Of a DNA stretch of 64,000 nt, positions 1 through 13,340 are shown piece by piece. Made by a program: the position numbers and the translations under genes. The stretch comes from Xylaria sp. FL1777 (Eukaryota; Ascomycota; Sordariomycetes; Xylariales; Xylariaceae), in the NCBI GenBank assembly GCA_022578965.1, contig MU400552.1, positions 62,001-126,000 on the forward strand, in the 5' to 3' direction. The notes under the pieces were generated by a model that did not search any database, had not been told where the DNA came from, and saw only the letters and a program-made list of their open reading frames with translations. The number at the start of each line of letters is the position of its first letter. The first letter of the stretch is position 1.

Positions 1-3000
1 TAGTCGTTGACATACAAACCAGGTTCATTGACGGCAACAAGACGCGGCGCGAGGTGCACAAGGAATAAGTTGTCGATTAAGAATTAATTGATTGATACGC
101 TCAGAGTGTGGCCGGCCACAACAGATATTTGTGACAGGGTGTGACGATGCAACGGGTCAACCAATCACGCCGGTAGTGATTGGATTGAAAAGCGATCGAT
201 TGTTGACACAATGTGTCCGGGATGGGCAGCTTGGAATGATTATCGGAGGTGCTGGTGTTACTTTTAGCGATACGATTAGGCTTGGCAGACGTGCATAGGA
301 AGAATAACATTAAACTGAAACTTAAAGAGGCAGTGCATGGGGCAAAGCTGAGGATTGCTGGTTGGTTACTGTGCCACCCATTTCGTGTAGGGCGTTGCGG
401 TAAGGGAAAACAAGACCAATGAATGCGTAGAGCCATGAACCTGACGGCGGGATGGCGCACGGCAGCTTGTTCCCGAATATACGCCAACAGGCCGGTGCAC
501 ACTTTACAAGACGTTGTTGACGGGGTGGGTGGTGTTTGGCTAGGAATTCGGCCAATGCTGCTGTTGTCGTTGTATAGACGCAGCGGATGGACATGACAGG
601 CTCTTGCTCACCTTTTAGGAATCGATCCCTTGTCCTTCTTCAAATCCCCCTTGCGTGAACAGGAAGTCGAATATCTTTTTTTCGGTATGAACGATCGATT
701 GTCTTTGTTTCCACGTTTCGGTTTGTCACGGCGCGAACCAGTTGGGGTTTCCGGGCCGTCGCTGGCAAATGCTTCAGGAACGAGGGAAACGATTGTGTTT
801 AACGAACGAACAAGACACAGCCCACTGTTGGTCTGTCTCTAATACTTTTTGTCCACCCGAACTGTTCCTCGGTGGTCCAGAGCAGATAGAAAAGAAAGGT
901 GAAAGAGTGCAGGTATGTCAGAGGGAAGGTTAAAAAATGAGACGAAAAGCGAGTGTAAATCGGTTTCCACCTGAGATCGAGGCACGCAGTTTGAGAATAG
1001 GAAGGGGGAAAGGGGATGGTCCACTTGGGATCTGGGATTTAGGATGATGTGGGCGAAATCAGGAAAATTGTCAGAAAGGAGAGGCAGAGGGAGGGATGGG
1101 AGGGAACGGCATTGACTTGACCAGGTACCAGCCAGGGGGTTGGAAGGAGGCGGGTGCACCTTACTCAGTACTCATTCGCAGTAGTGTAGGTAGTGTAGAT
1201 ACTGTGCTTGAGCATCGGCCAGTGACAGTGAATATACAGTGATTTGCATGAGAGGTGGCCGGGGAGTAAGGTACCTCCTCAAGTAGTTCTCAAGCTAAAA
1301 GGGGGTGGACACTTCACTTGAGGGTAGGTAATGTAGGTACCTCCCGTAGTGCAGGAATAGTTGATAGGTAGCCTTGAGTGGCACAAGGAGCTGACAGTAC
1401 GGCGATGCCACTGCCTACTGTGAGCTCCCAACTCACACTGTAAGTATTTCTGTACCTATATCTATACTACAGTACATCCGTACCTAAGTAAGTACCTTAG
1501 GTAGCCTAGGTACTACCTACTCTATACGTAGCAGTGTGCTCGGAATTGTGGAACGAAGAGGAGTTGGCAAGTGGCAAAGATGCGGGGGGCTGTGGCTGTG
1601 ATTATTGTCGTGTTTGAGTGAGTACCCACCCACCTCTATTACCAAGCATACCTAACCGATACCTAGTATACTCACACTTATCGCTTTTGTTCTCCAACCT
1701 AACCAAGCTTACCAACTGAGTGTGGTCTTCACACAAACGCTTACTTTGTCTCTACGGTATATTTAGATATTGTCTTAAAATACTGTTTGTTTGTTTTTTT
1801 GGCAACAAAAATGTATTCACTGAAGAGAAAAAAGTAGTGTACTACCGACTAGGTCGGTGCTGAACCTACAAAATATATGTGTAAATAGGTAGATATTTGC
1901 GCAGGATATCCTCATACTTGTAGGCGTAGTATATCTGCGCATGTCTCTCTATTTATTGTACGCACTATACTTACTTAGGTACACACTATGAGCCACCATG
2001 GTAATGCTGCCGTAGAGAGTACTATAGGGTAGATAAGATGCCACTTACCTATCATGAGTCTGACTGCGTATTGAACACCGAAGATGGTAATCTCTCATGT
2101 GTATGCCTGCATCGGCAACCTTCAGAAGCTGCGCCACCTTGATAATGCTTGAACTGACGTTGCGTCACCCTTGGCTGCTGCAGAATACAGCAGGCCGTGT
2201 ACACATGCACTGCTGGTAAATCTACCAATGCTATGGGGAGTATGCGTATGGTGTGTACTGCGTAGGTACTGTAGGCTAATTATTGGAGTGCCACGCACCT
2301 GGACCGCTATCTCCATATCTACGCAATAGTTGGAAGTACATAGTAATGTAGAAATCTGGATGAAGTTATCGCTCACGAGACCGGGAAATGTTGGATCGGA
2401 ATTTATAACCAACCATACGAGCCTACTATTCACACAATATTCACAATGCTCTCCTATCTACAAATCCATTCTATCTACTTCTGTCTCGCGAATTATCGTC
2501 TCTCGTCGGGCCAAAGCGTGCTAGTAGTATACGCATAGTAGCTGTGTTACTAACTTTGCGTGCCATGTTGCAGCGTGGGACGACTATCATTACCCAGACA
2601 AGGGAGACATTGTTTCCGACGAGTTGCTGATCGTATCATTGTCGGGCAATCATCTACAAACGTCCCGACCAGTCTTCCAACCCTCGTTGATAGAACCATT
2701 GCTTTTATATTAAATAGGTTACTTAACCAGTTGTTGGCATTTTTAGAATATGTTTATATATATAGCCATAGGTTATAGCGAACTCGGCCGCTCTGGTAAT
2801 TGCTATCTGAAGTGCTGCGTACTGCGTATATCTGAACGCAAACTACTGTAAACCTGTCTGAGTAACATCGGACGTTCCGCAAATACGATGCCGATGGCAA
2901 ATCAGATTACACACATGCAGCGTAAGGCACTTCAGCCGGGTAGTGTACGAGATTTTGTGCAGAGTGCATATACCTATTGGACACCGCATTTCTTTTTCGC

Positions 3001-6000
3001 CTTCGCAGCAAAAGGAATTACGGGAATTACGATAAGTTATCGAATAGTTCTTATCATCATGACCTAGAGAAAGCCTTCTTAGATCCAGCAAAGTACGCAG
3101 AGGCAGTAGTAGTAGTCTGGCCACCGGAACAGGCGGGAATCACTGGGTGGGTAGCATTTTCTTTCTCTTGAATCAAGGCTCCCTCCCATGTCACGCATCA
3201 CAATGATGATATAGCGTAGGTAGCGGATGTCTAGCACTCGTACTTTGATACCTTAGGTAGCTACCTACATATATGTAGGTAGGTAGGTACCTACAATATG
3301 CGTAGGTACAGATACCTTAGAATTCTGGACAGTGCACTGTGATTACAGTACTATATCATAGTTATACTGTAGTAGTACCTGCACCTTGACAAATCTTCGG
3401 GCGGCGTGGTCGTGTGGATTCCGGCGCGGGACATGGCCGGCTAGTCGAGAGGACAGTGCAATATGAGCACTGTTCAGAGCACACGGTACGCATACTGTAA
3501 GAAGCCCCCGTCCACGTCACCGCCCCATGCAAAATATCATGCCGTACATCCAATCAGATAAGACCAACGTTTCCAATGGCCGAGACTAACTCCAGGCGTA
3601 CTGCGTACATACATAGTATGCAGGTACCAGCCGCTTTTCACTGGCTATTTCACTGGCGACGGACCAGTCCTCTGGTCTGTGCCCTGGTAGGGGCGCATGT
3701 TCAGGTCGTTGGCAGACCTCACGATGACGCTTCCATCTTTATTGGCGGCCAACCATTCGCTCACTCCTCTTTCGCAATCTTGCTGCGTAACGCTAGCGGA
3801 TTCGTCAAAGACCGCGAATTCAAAACTGCCAACCAAAATGACGACAACTCTATCAATCATCAGGAGCCGAGCCCAGCTCACAAAATAGCTCACTCAGCAC
3901 TTACTCATGCGTTGAATTTGCAACAAATATGAAAGGGCCAGCAACTGGAATGTTGTTTCACTATAACATGTTGAGATAACTGGGTCCCCTTTTGATTTCC
4001 TTCTGTTCAATTCTGTTCGTGGATACATATTGTATCCTGGAGGAGGTATACTGTGTGTAGCGTTTTAAAAACTTCTAGAAGGCCGGGACAATGTGCTCCC
4101 CATACTTAGTATGTGCAGGTATTTATCTACTTCCACATGAACGGAACGTTGTTAGGTGGGACTGAGCACCGCTGAAAATTCTTTACATGAGACTGCAACG
4201 CTTCCCTCCTGCTCTGCTGCTGTACAAGTCTTGACTCGGAACCTATTAATAGGTATCTACATAGTTCCCACAGGACACGCGATCTACTGAGTAAGTTTCA
4301 GGGGTTGACGGACAATACACAAGTGAGCTAGATTGCTTGGATCCGCAATGGCCTCGTCGAGCGTTGGATCCGTCACACATATCTACATATACGCAGTATT
4401 GCGGGTTCAAAGGACATCGGGTTCCATTGGGTCTGCCCTACCGCCCGATCCGGGAGTGCTCTAGACTGCAAAGCTTGTCTCGGTTATATGTAAGTGCAAC
4501 CAACCTAATATTGATAAGACAAAGACAATCAGCCTGGGAGCCTGGGCTGCCTTACCCAGCAGCTTCGTGTAGTAGATCGTTGTAGGAGTCAGAGAGAAAG
4601 AAAACTTATCTTTTAACAAACTAGCCTTCCTATCCGAACCTCCCATTAACACAATATCGCGCCCTTTTCAATACTCAAAGATATTACAAGACCAAATAAG
4701 CCTTACTCTTTACTGTATAGCTACAACTAAACTTAGTAGCACTAGCGGCACCATGTCCCAGCTGCAGACAACTAAGTAGCTATTCTTCCTCGCATCTATA
4801 GTGGTACAATATGCCGTTACCCAGATCAGTCTCGCCAGACAAGCGACGCCGAGGTGTGGAGAGCCGGCGTCTCGCCTCATCTGCGCATCACACGCGTCGA
4901 AGTACATGTAGACTACCTACGCATACTGTATGTAGGTCTTCTCCACCATCGAGTTCTCGATAAACAACCAGGTGCCAACAGCCCGGTTCTGCCGCAATCA
5001 ATCCATTCTTATGGGATCGTTGTTTTAGGTATTTGTTTTTTCTTTGGTTGTTTAGCGTCTACCTATCGGCGGAGGCATGTGTCCCTTTGGGAACATAATT
5101 TGAAGAAATTGTAAAAGGAATACTTATAAGAAAATGCTATAAGATACCGGTGAAACGGAAGCGTCGGAGGAACTACGGTGGAGGAACAAATGTTTCAAGC
5201 AGCTGACCATTTTATACCTACCTTAAATCGCACAATCTCATCCCTTTTAGTTATAGACATCTCAACAGTATCATGCAGCAGTAAATTCTCTTGAAATTTC
5301 TTGAAAGAGAACCTGATGAGAAGTTCCTCAACTTTTTATCCAGAATATTTTTAATAAATACCATCCATGATGTTAGGACCTTTAAGTTTTAAAACGCCCA
5401 CTGCGTACGCCTAAGTACTGCACGCAGCCTATCTAACCAAGATAGGAAGCTCGGACTGGCATACAGCACGGCATTTCCAACTACCAAAAGCGCCTGAAAC
5501 ATTACTTGAATTGCGCGCATCAAGTATGCACATCCATTGAGATAACGGCTAGGATAAAAGAATAAGAGAGGGAGAGAGAGGAAGAGGAAAAAAACACCAT
5601 GTTCGTTTCAGCAACGGATGCATGAGACGAGACGTGAGGATGCCAGACAGTGCGACGTGCTAGGAACACGATACAACATACAACAGCGCCCTTGTAACCC
5701 GGTTCGGACCGCATCCTTGAGAATGCCTGCTCACACACTCCTGAGACAAACGCGCGTTGCATGAAAAACTACGCATACATTACATTACATATGGATTGCC
5801 TACCCGCATGCCATCATGACATAATAGGTAGGTTCCTAAACCTTCGTTCCTTCCTAGCTGCCTTACTGTGCAGTGCAGCATGTGGCTAGTGCAGTACTGG
5901 TCGTGTATACTAGGTAGGTACGTACATACCTATGTAGGTAGTATACTCTCTCTGTGCCCGGGTTCTTCAGCTCCAGGTTTTTATTCTAGGGTAAACATTG

Positions 6001-6558
6001 CGTACCTAGGTACGTACTGCGTAGCTCATGACCAGACAAACCATTCAACACGAACTCACGCGACAGGTTCTCCAGCTACCCGGGTACCTACCTATACTAT
6101 TCTAAGTTTGACACGCACCATCCCTAGGTACTTACAGTGACTACCTATAGGTACCTAGGACGGTAGATAAACTTCAAGAATTCAAGAATTGCCTTTTCGT
6201 GTAAATATCGCAAACTTATCTACGCCAGCTCTGTCTCAACGTAACAACCTTTTTCCTTAATAAAATATTTTGGGGGGGTTCTCTGCTTCTCCTTTTATAT
6301 ATATATATATATATATATTTTATTACTGATACCGATATACCTTTATTATGTGGCACTCAATGGGAAGGTCTGGGCTTCGGCAGCGCTCGTTGCCTGGCAA
6401 CCCACTAATGTTGACCCGCCCAACAGAACCCAATCTACAGGCTGACAATACCTAGGTATTGTAACATCACTCATACTCTGGATACATATTGTATTGTAAT
6501 TGCAACCCTATTACAACAAAATTGCACTTTTACTACATCATTACAGAGCTTTGAAGAA
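1..6558. other. Gene-free left flank rich in short dispersed motifs
   Basis: No reading frame here has recognisable protein similarity, conserved motifs or a coherent exon chain; the open frames are short, overlap on both strands and look random. The stretch carries many copies of TAGGTA/TACCTA-type motifs (for example around 1320-1345, 1490-1530, 3250-3305, 5910-5945, 6000-6025, 6080-6165) and most exact copies of the nonamer TACTGCGTA. A TA dinucleotide tract lies near 6296-6318. I see no transposase, reverse transcriptase or terminal repeats. The last few hundred bases should contain the promoter of the SprT-like gene that starts at 6559. Confidence 0.6.
6296..6318. repeat. TA dinucleotide microsatellite
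   Basis: Perfect alternating T and A over about 23 bases, preceded by a short G run near 6272. It lies about 240 bases upstream of the SprT-like gene. It is a simple-sequence tract, likely variable in length between strains; no function is implied. Confidence 0.9.
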
Positions 6559-8871
6559 ATGGCACATAAGGCACATATATCGAGCACCGAGGATGAATTT
6601 CCAGATATTGAGGTCATCGTCCGGAGACACAAACACAAAACAACGAGCAAGGAACCCGGCAGCGACAGAGAGGGCGCGTCAAGGCGACCCAGCTCTCCAA
6701 AATCAATCCAGACGAGCTTCAATAAGACCACTGGGAAAACACCAGTCACTGGGACGCGGCGACGCAAGCTTAACCATGGCCAGCCAGTGGATTGCTCCCT
6801 CTTCAAGCCATGGCAGGGCTCGGAGATGAAAAGGGGAGCAAACAGCCCGAATCCCGGCTCCACACAACCGTCACGGCCCGGAACTGGAAGAGAAGACACC
6901 GGCGCCGCTTCACCAGGAGAATTGATCGATCGTCTGCCTGCAAAGACTCAGCGCGCCGAATGTCGTGTTGTCTCTGGCAGCACCGTGTTCGATAGTCCAC
7001 CAGAGGAGCGGAAAAGAACCCGAAGATTGATATCGCGAGGAGAAAAGAAAGCCATAGACTTGAAAATTACTCTGAAAGAGAAAACGCCGCTCACATCATC
7101 AGGGGAATCCGAATCGGATACCGACAGCTGCAGCAAGGATGAAGAATCGGACTTTGTTTTGGGAGCGGAGTCAGAATCTGACGACCTTTCAATACCTTCC
7201 CCACAACGTTCACAAAGCCCGAGTGGCCCTCGCCGAATGCAGCGCCGAGTATTGTCTTCATCTAGGAAGCCAGCTTGGATGAAGTCAAGGCCGGATGAGT
7301 CAATGGCGAGCCCTAAGAAGCAGCGAGAGCAGCCAGACATAGCGAGAACATTGACTACGAGGAAATCAAAAGCTGCACCGAAAGGAAATCTGGAGGACTT
7401 CTTCGAAAAATTGAAGATGTGTGTATTTCTCCTTTGTGACCGTAGCGATGATGGTAGATCTTACTAATAGTTATGTAGCTCCTATGACGATTCCGAGTCA
7501 GAGGACCCGGCTACGAAGGCTGCAAAGACACCCATGTTGGACCCTATGACCCCCAGGAAGAATGTAACGACATCCCCGGCCAAAATCCCACGGATACCCA
7601 TATCGCCCTGGAAACCAGAACACAAGGAGTTCTGGGACCCCGAGGTGAACTTCGCATGGATTGACAAGCATTCGCCCCCAAAGAAGAGCACAAAGAAGAT
7701 ATTAGACCTCACCGCGCCCGACAACAAAGAAGAGCTAAAGCGCAGGTATGGCACGAGTCCTGAGAAGAAGCAAGCTAAGAAGGCCTTCGATGCCGTCAAG
7801 GAAGACCTCGCGCGCGACTTCCTCCTAGAGCTCGACAAAGTCATCACGAATGGAAAGCTAGCGCAGCTGACAGAGACGACGGGTGGCCTGCGCATCGTGT
7901 GGTCGAAAACGCTGCAAACCACCGCCGGGCGTGCACACTGGAAGTGCAAGACAACAACGACAACATCAAAGCAGCCGTCTTCCTCCTCAACGTCATCTAC
8001 AGGTCCTGTTACTACTGCTACCGCCACGACGAAGACGACAACAACGCAACATTCAGCCTCCATCGAGCTCGCCACCAAGGTCCTCTCCAACGAATCCGAC
8101 CTGCTAAACACGGTCGCCCACGAATTCTGCCACCTCGCCGTGTTCCTGCTGCACGGGAAGCCGAAACTCGCGCACGGTGCTGAGTTCAAGACCTACGGCC
8201 AGCACGTCATGCGCGCTGCTTCGGTCCCGGGCCCCGCGACGAAAGACATACTGAAGACGCCGCGGGACCGCGGCGTCGAGATTAACGTCACCACGCGCCA
8301 CAGCTACGAGATCGAGTACCGCTTCGTCTGGCGATGCGCCGACTGCGGCGGCGAGGTGCACCGGCACTCGCGGAGCGTGGACCCGACGCGCCAGCGGTGC
8401 GGGCGGTGCAAGCGGGGTGTACTCGTACAGGTGAAACCCGTGCCGCGGGGCGGGCCGGCGATAACGGCGAGCAAGGGCGACGACGGGGAAGACGGCGGTG
8501 AACTGGAGTCGAGCAGCAGCAAAAATGTAGGAGCGGGAGTTTTGGGAGCAACGGCGGCGGCGGCAGGGGTGCAGAAAGTCGAGAAGAGGAAGAAGACGGC
8601 TTACCAGGAGTTCACGTCCCGCGAGATGAAGGCCTTGAGCGTGTCGCATAAGGGCCTCTCGTTCAAGGAGAAGATGGCCATGGTCTCGGCGAGGTGGAGC
8701 GAGCACCAGAGATCGACGAAGGCGAAGACTGAGGCTCCCGCTTCCGCGACAACAGCCGAGGGAGCTGTTCCTACCGCTGTTAGTGTTCGGGGGTTGGCCG
8801 CTGCTGTGGAGGTGCTGGGGATCGAGGATGATTGCTCCGATGAGGGCAGCTCGGGAGTTGATCGGGAGTAG
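6559..8871 (+). CDS. SprT-like zinc metalloprotease, GCNA-type, with HMG-box-like C-terminus
   Basis: Two exons, 6559-7418 and 7479-8871, give 750 residues; the 60-nt intron (GTGTGT donor, branch TTACTAAT near 7463, TAG acceptor) joins in phase. Residues 1 to about 380 are charged and disordered, with acidic serine-rich stretches typical of GCNA/ACRC proteins. A SprT-like domain follows (about 390-560) with the zinc-protease motif HEFCH at 501-505 (Glu502 catalytic) and the downstream HGAEF segment. A Cys4 zinc ribbon (CADC...CGRC) lies at about 573-600, and a short HMG-box-like segment (AYQEFTSREMKAL...) near 655-695, the same order as in the fission-yeast SprT/HMG protein. Family role: nuclear protease linked to DNA-protein crosslink repair and genome stability. 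A Thr/Ser-rich insertion interrupts the SprT domain before the HExxH helix. Function is inferred by family; the domain call is firm. Confidence 0.9.
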
Positions 8872-9873
8872 AAAGGAGACTGCGCGCGACGTCTTCGTGT
8901 ATATTGTTTAGTCCGGCGTCTTAGGGTCTTTCTAAATCCAGTCCCTCAAGCGAAGCGTTGATTATGCGACTCAATCATTAGTGGGCGCTTGCTCTCAAAG
9001 TTGACTAGTCGCGGGTATGATGTATATATCACCGGATGGATAGCAGAGGATCGTCAGCATCTGCTTGCATGGGATGATGTAAGGTAGAGCAGATAATAAG
9101 GAGATTCTGTCATTTGCGTCATAGGATAGGGTGTCCAACCCCTATAGATTATAGCCTCTCGACAGCACTTTTCATTGCCGCGATCAAACTATGAGGATCA
9201 TGATATCATAGACCAGTAGTATAGGTAGGAGGAGGTTCTTGACATAGTGCCCAGCAACCCCTTGATAACGGACATGGAACCACTAGGCGTGCACATATAT
9301 GTAGTGTCTGAGGTACGGTTTGCAGTTTATATGCTATCGAGCATAGGTGGAACAATCTAGTCAGACGAGGTTCCTCTGTAGGCGTGGGCTAGGTTTAATA
9401 GTAGACGATACACAGGTGCCTCTAATCTGGCCCACCTGCAAACCTGTATAGCAAATGGTATTGCAATGGTGGTGGTGGGTGTTTCTCTCATATTTGAAGG
9501 CCTGGCGAGCTTGTCAGTAAAGACGCACCATATGTTGATTAGGTATTATTGATATGATAGATAGTATTCGCTAGTTTAGATTATAAGACGAAATCGACCT
9601 TAGGACCTCGAATCGTCTACCTCCATGTACATTATTGCTTCAGAGTCCTCCCGAATGTTCGTTTATGAAAGTGGTATCCTCTTTGCTCCTCTAGCGCAGA
9701 TACCATGCGCACCTACGCATACTTACATAAGTAGGTAGATGATGATGAAGGACTGTAAAAAGGGTCTCCTAAAGACGTACTCCCGAATTCATACCTGTGT
9801 AACAAGTACAAGGGGAGCACACCTCCTACTCTCATACCCATTATATCTCCGTTTCCATTTTCCATTTCTTAAC
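8872..9873. other. Intergenic region between convergent genes
   Basis: About 1.0 kb separating the stop codons of the SprT-like gene (+) and MOG1 (-). It must hold both 3' UTRs and polyadenylation sites. I see no coding segment, RNA gene or notable repeat beyond one TAGGTAG-type motif near 9732. Confidence 0.7.
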
Positions 9874-10719
9874 CTACACCTCCTTGAACAAGCCCCAGTC
9901 TTTAACCCTGAACGTCTCCCAGATCCGCGAGGCATAGTCGACGGCGTCCCCAATCAGCTGCCCCTGCTTTCCGAGCTGCAGGTCGACCTCTTCCTCGTCG
10001 TACTCGCCGCGGATGTGCGGCACGTTGACCGTGATGAGGATATCGGTGTGCTCGCGCTCGAGGCGCACGAGCGTCAGGACGATGGCCGTGAAGTCGGGCG
10101 CATTCGCGCGCGGCGCACCGGAGGTATCAATTTCCGTCGATGGCGGTGCATGAGGCGAGAGTGTGGCGATGAGGGTGTAGGCCGGTATGTCTTCGCTGTT
10201 GTGGGTGGAGCGCACGAGTTAGCGATCGGGAGCATAAACCATACGTATGAATAGATTTCATTCGCGATCAACCGGGGACCCAAGACATGCCCGTTCTGGA
10301 GCGAGAAAAAGGTGTAGTAGTAACGTACTCAAGCCTCGAGAACTGCGTCGGCGTCGTGTTCCACACCTTCAGTCGCTCAACATCGTCGCCGACAATCTCC
10401 TCGAGATGCGTCGTCAGCGCGCGACCGTCGATCTCGGCTGTGCTGCCGTCATCGCCGACGCGCTCGTTTATCTCGACGATGATGCTCGTGAAGCCGTCCT
10501 TGTCGATGTAGACTTCTTGGTTATCGGGTACCTGACGCAACTGGCTGTAGTCGCGGACAACACACGCCCATTGTTAATAATTTGCTTGAAGCGCGCGCAT
10601 CTCATACATATTGAAATGTATGTATATATTATACATACGTACCTCACATCGGCGAAGTTGGTCGGCAGGTCGCAAACGAGAGCCCCTCCAAACAGCGGGG
10701 TGCTCTTGTACTCCGCCAT
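9874..10719 (-). CDS. MOG1: Ran GTPase-binding nuclear import factor Mog1
   Basis: Three exons on the minus strand, 10719-10643, 10544-10329 and 10195-9874, encode 204 residues (yeast Mog1 has 218). Introns of 98 and 133 nt have GTACGT donors and CAG acceptors; the phases fit exactly. The spliced N-terminus reads LFGGALVCDLP... followed by DVSQLRQVPDNQEV across the first junction, which is the signature of the Mog1 family. The C-terminal half has the LVRLEREHTDILITVNVPH strand seen in the Mog1/PsbP fold. Mog1 binds Ran (Gsp1), promotes nucleotide release and supports nuclear protein import. The gene converges with the SprT-like gene. A karyopherin lies at the other end of the window, but there is no sign of co-regulation. 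Confidence 0.93.
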
Positions 10720-11652
10720 GTCAGAAAACGGCCTGGCTGCTAGCAAGGTGGGAAAAGAGGTATGAGCTTGATGTCGAGGCTTTACACCGCATTGATTGCT
10801 ATGCGCGATCTTTGCGGAAGTGGTTGCACAGTTAGATGTAAAGGTAGGTAATCAGTTAACAAAAGCATAAGATACATAAGATGCTGGTAGGTACCTAGTC
10901 ACGATGGTAGTACCACTTACGTAGTATGTGTAGATGCTGGAAGCCTCATTGGTCTTGGCTTTGGCTGCTCTACTGGTGGTGGGGTCGCCTACCTACATAT
11001 ATGGTATGATGTAACAATTCCTACCTGTACCTATTTACATTAGTACATACCTCGAGGTACATGAGGCTAGGTCATTAAGCGCCTGGAGATACTTAGAGGG
11101 CTTACTATGTACCTACTTAGGTCATGAAAGGATAAGGGGATATAACTCTCGCTCTGGCCCCCTCACTCAGAAAAACTCAAGATCAGATAAATCCGTAAAA
11201 CCATCGAATAAATATATATAGAGATTCGAGATTTGTGTTTGGGCGCCGAAGGGGATATGACGTTTCCTGATTAGATGCGCTGGGTTTGTGGTCTTACGCT
11301 GTTTAAGACGGTGCCGTTTCTTGGTCAGAAGTCCTTATTAGTCGACAATTTATCGTAAAAGTAATATTGTAATGACAGGAGTTACACCGCCAACATACGA
11401 CAACACCTTATAATACCTTTCAGATATACCCATACCCCCTTCGAACTCCACGGACATTAGATTCGCAACATGTGCAAACTTGAACAAGGTCCTACCTAGT
11501 CTAGAGTATGAGGCCAAGCAATCACAAAGAGCCGCCAGCGCCACCGTGAAATACACTTCCCTCAACGCCATTAACCCGTCTCAAGTCATCTCATTCATAT
11601 CATTTCTCTCGGCAGTCACTAGCACCCGCCAACGAAGACCCTCATGGGCACG
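10720..11652. other. Intergenic region, MOG1 promoter side
   Basis: About 0.9 kb between the MOG1 start codon and the stop of the SDS23-like gene. It contains the MOG1 5' region and several TAGGTA/TACCTA motif copies (about 10840, 10890, 11020-11060, 11110). An A+T-rich stretch runs near 11190-11225. No gene was recognised. Confidence 0.65.
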
Positions 11653-13340
11653 CTAGCGACGGATGTCGATGCTTGCTCGCGACGAATCAAGAGATGGCCG
11701 AATCGAACTACTAGAGCTTCGTCGTCTCCTGGCTCGCTGCTCACTAGGGTCCGATGGATTGAGGCCGGTGGATCTGGCAAATAAGTTGAGAATGTCCGTT
11801 AGCGTAACAACACCTGTCAGACGGCCGGACAGGTGGGAACCCGGTAGCGCCGAGGCTGGAACGGATGGAGAAGGGTAATGGGTCCCCGCAACGGTCGGCT
11901 GCGATGAAGGAATGGAATTCGGTACAAGTACCGTGGGACCGAGCGAGGGTGTACTAGGAGCCGAAGGGGATGGCGAGGCAGACTCTACTACCCACATGCG
12001 ATGGGAGTGAGTCGCCACAAGCTTGGCTACCGTGTGCGCAAGCGTAGAATACGGGTTCACGTAGAAAACTGGGAATGAATCTTTCCCCTTCTCTACACCC
12101 CGCTCGGTCAAGATAACCGAGATGAAGTGCAAGCAGGTGTTTTGGAACAGAGGAAGACTCGCAGCGCTGATAAGCAGCTTGACATCGGCCGTGGAGATAT
12201 TTCCGACGACATTTAAGCCGTTGTCAACAACGGCCACGCTCGTCAGGCCCTCCTGGTTCATGAGCATAAGTACATCCGCTAGAGGACTGTCAGAGCTGTC
12301 GAGTGTATACGTTAGCGCTGCGCAGGCGATCGACATGGTGGTGGACATGGGTTGCATACTTTACGGCTATGATTTGCTGGGACCCGACACCGAGATCTTT
12401 CATGAGCATCGGGTAGAGCTCATCGATAGCCCGGAAGTTGACGCCCTCGTTCCAGAAGAATTCCATGAGTTTAATCTGACTCAGGATGCCGACGACTTCT
12501 GCCTGGAAGTTGGTGACAAAAATACGGTGGATGCCACTCCCAAATATCTCCATAGCTCTAGCTAAATCTTCGTCGCCTTGTAATGTCACCAATGTCTCCT
12601 TTCGGCAGATGGGCTGGATATCGCGGAGTGGGATACTGTCACGGGCCTGTGCTCGCTTGGCAATATCATCGTATAGCGCAACTAAGTCCTCGGGAGGGTG
12701 GCCTAGACCAACGACGACTAGGATGTAGGCATTGAGATCACTATAGTCGAAGGTAGACACGAGCTTGGTGCTTGTCGCATTTTCGCGGATCAAAACAACA
12801 TTGCTCGTTGTGTTCTTGACAAGGGCCTGGGGCCGTGTCAGACCTGAGGTCGAAACGGGGGAGTGGCAACCGACTGACCATTGAGGCGTCCTCGACGCTG
12901 GTGTCCATATCAACCCATCGCACATCGTCTTCCGAGATTAGCTCGCCAATGGCGATATCTCTCCAATCCCTACCGGCAAACCGGGGGTTGTGGTGTCTCG
13001 CGGCAGGCGGGTGATTGAGGAGATCCTGGATGGCGGCTTGGGTGAAGGAGGGGTGTCGCTGGGAGCGGGGCGACGAGGGCAGGCCTCGTAGACCCTCGAC
13101 AAAGCTCGACCGGTGGCTATGGGTCGAGGCGATGCCGGACTTGTGCAGGCTCGATGAGGAGGGCGTCCGTTGAGGCGGCGTTGGCGCCGGCGCCGGCGAG
13201 GTGCTAGACTCGTTACCGGCGGGTTCTCTCGAGTTCTGGTTGTTCCCGAAGTGGAACGTGTGATGTTGTTCCATGCTGGGCTGCGCAATGAATGGCGGAT
13301 GGCCGGATGGCAAGAAAAATGAAGGATTTTCCGTGTACAC
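11653..13340 (-). CDS. SDS23: Sds23/Moc1-type CBS-domain stress and cell-cycle regulator
   Basis: Exons 13340-12879, 12826-12360 and 12295-11653 (introns of 52 and 64 nt, in phase) give 523 residues. The first 100 residues are Ser/Pro/His-rich and disordered. Four CBS-type repeats follow: IAIGELI...[19 protein letters not shown]..., the module with [18 protein letters not shown], then [18 protein letters not shown] created across intron 2, and a last one ending [16 protein letters not shown]. The order and spacing match Sds23 proteins, which in yeasts inhibit PP2A-type and PP1-related activity and link nutrient or stress state to mitosis and mating. A Ser-rich low-complexity insert sits between the strands of the last CBS repeat, and the C-terminus is Arg/Ser-rich. 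An alternative start is Met23 (13274), which resembles family N-termini. The family call is strong; the function is from homology. Confidence 0.9.

Noticed and set aside
3576..3932. 118-residue plus-strand frame in the left flank
   Set aside because: Overlapped by equally long frames on both strands, with no motif or splice partners.
7482..8706. Long minus-strand open frames opposite the SprT-like gene
   Set aside because: They run antisense to the conserved catalytic and zinc-ribbon region and have repetitive Val/Arg composition from the GC-rich codon bias of the real gene; no motifs of their own.
9739..10765. Plus-strand open frames over MOG1 (171 and 172 residues)
   Set aside because: They are antisense to three exons that rebuild a full Mog1 protein across introns; their own translations carry no family sequence.
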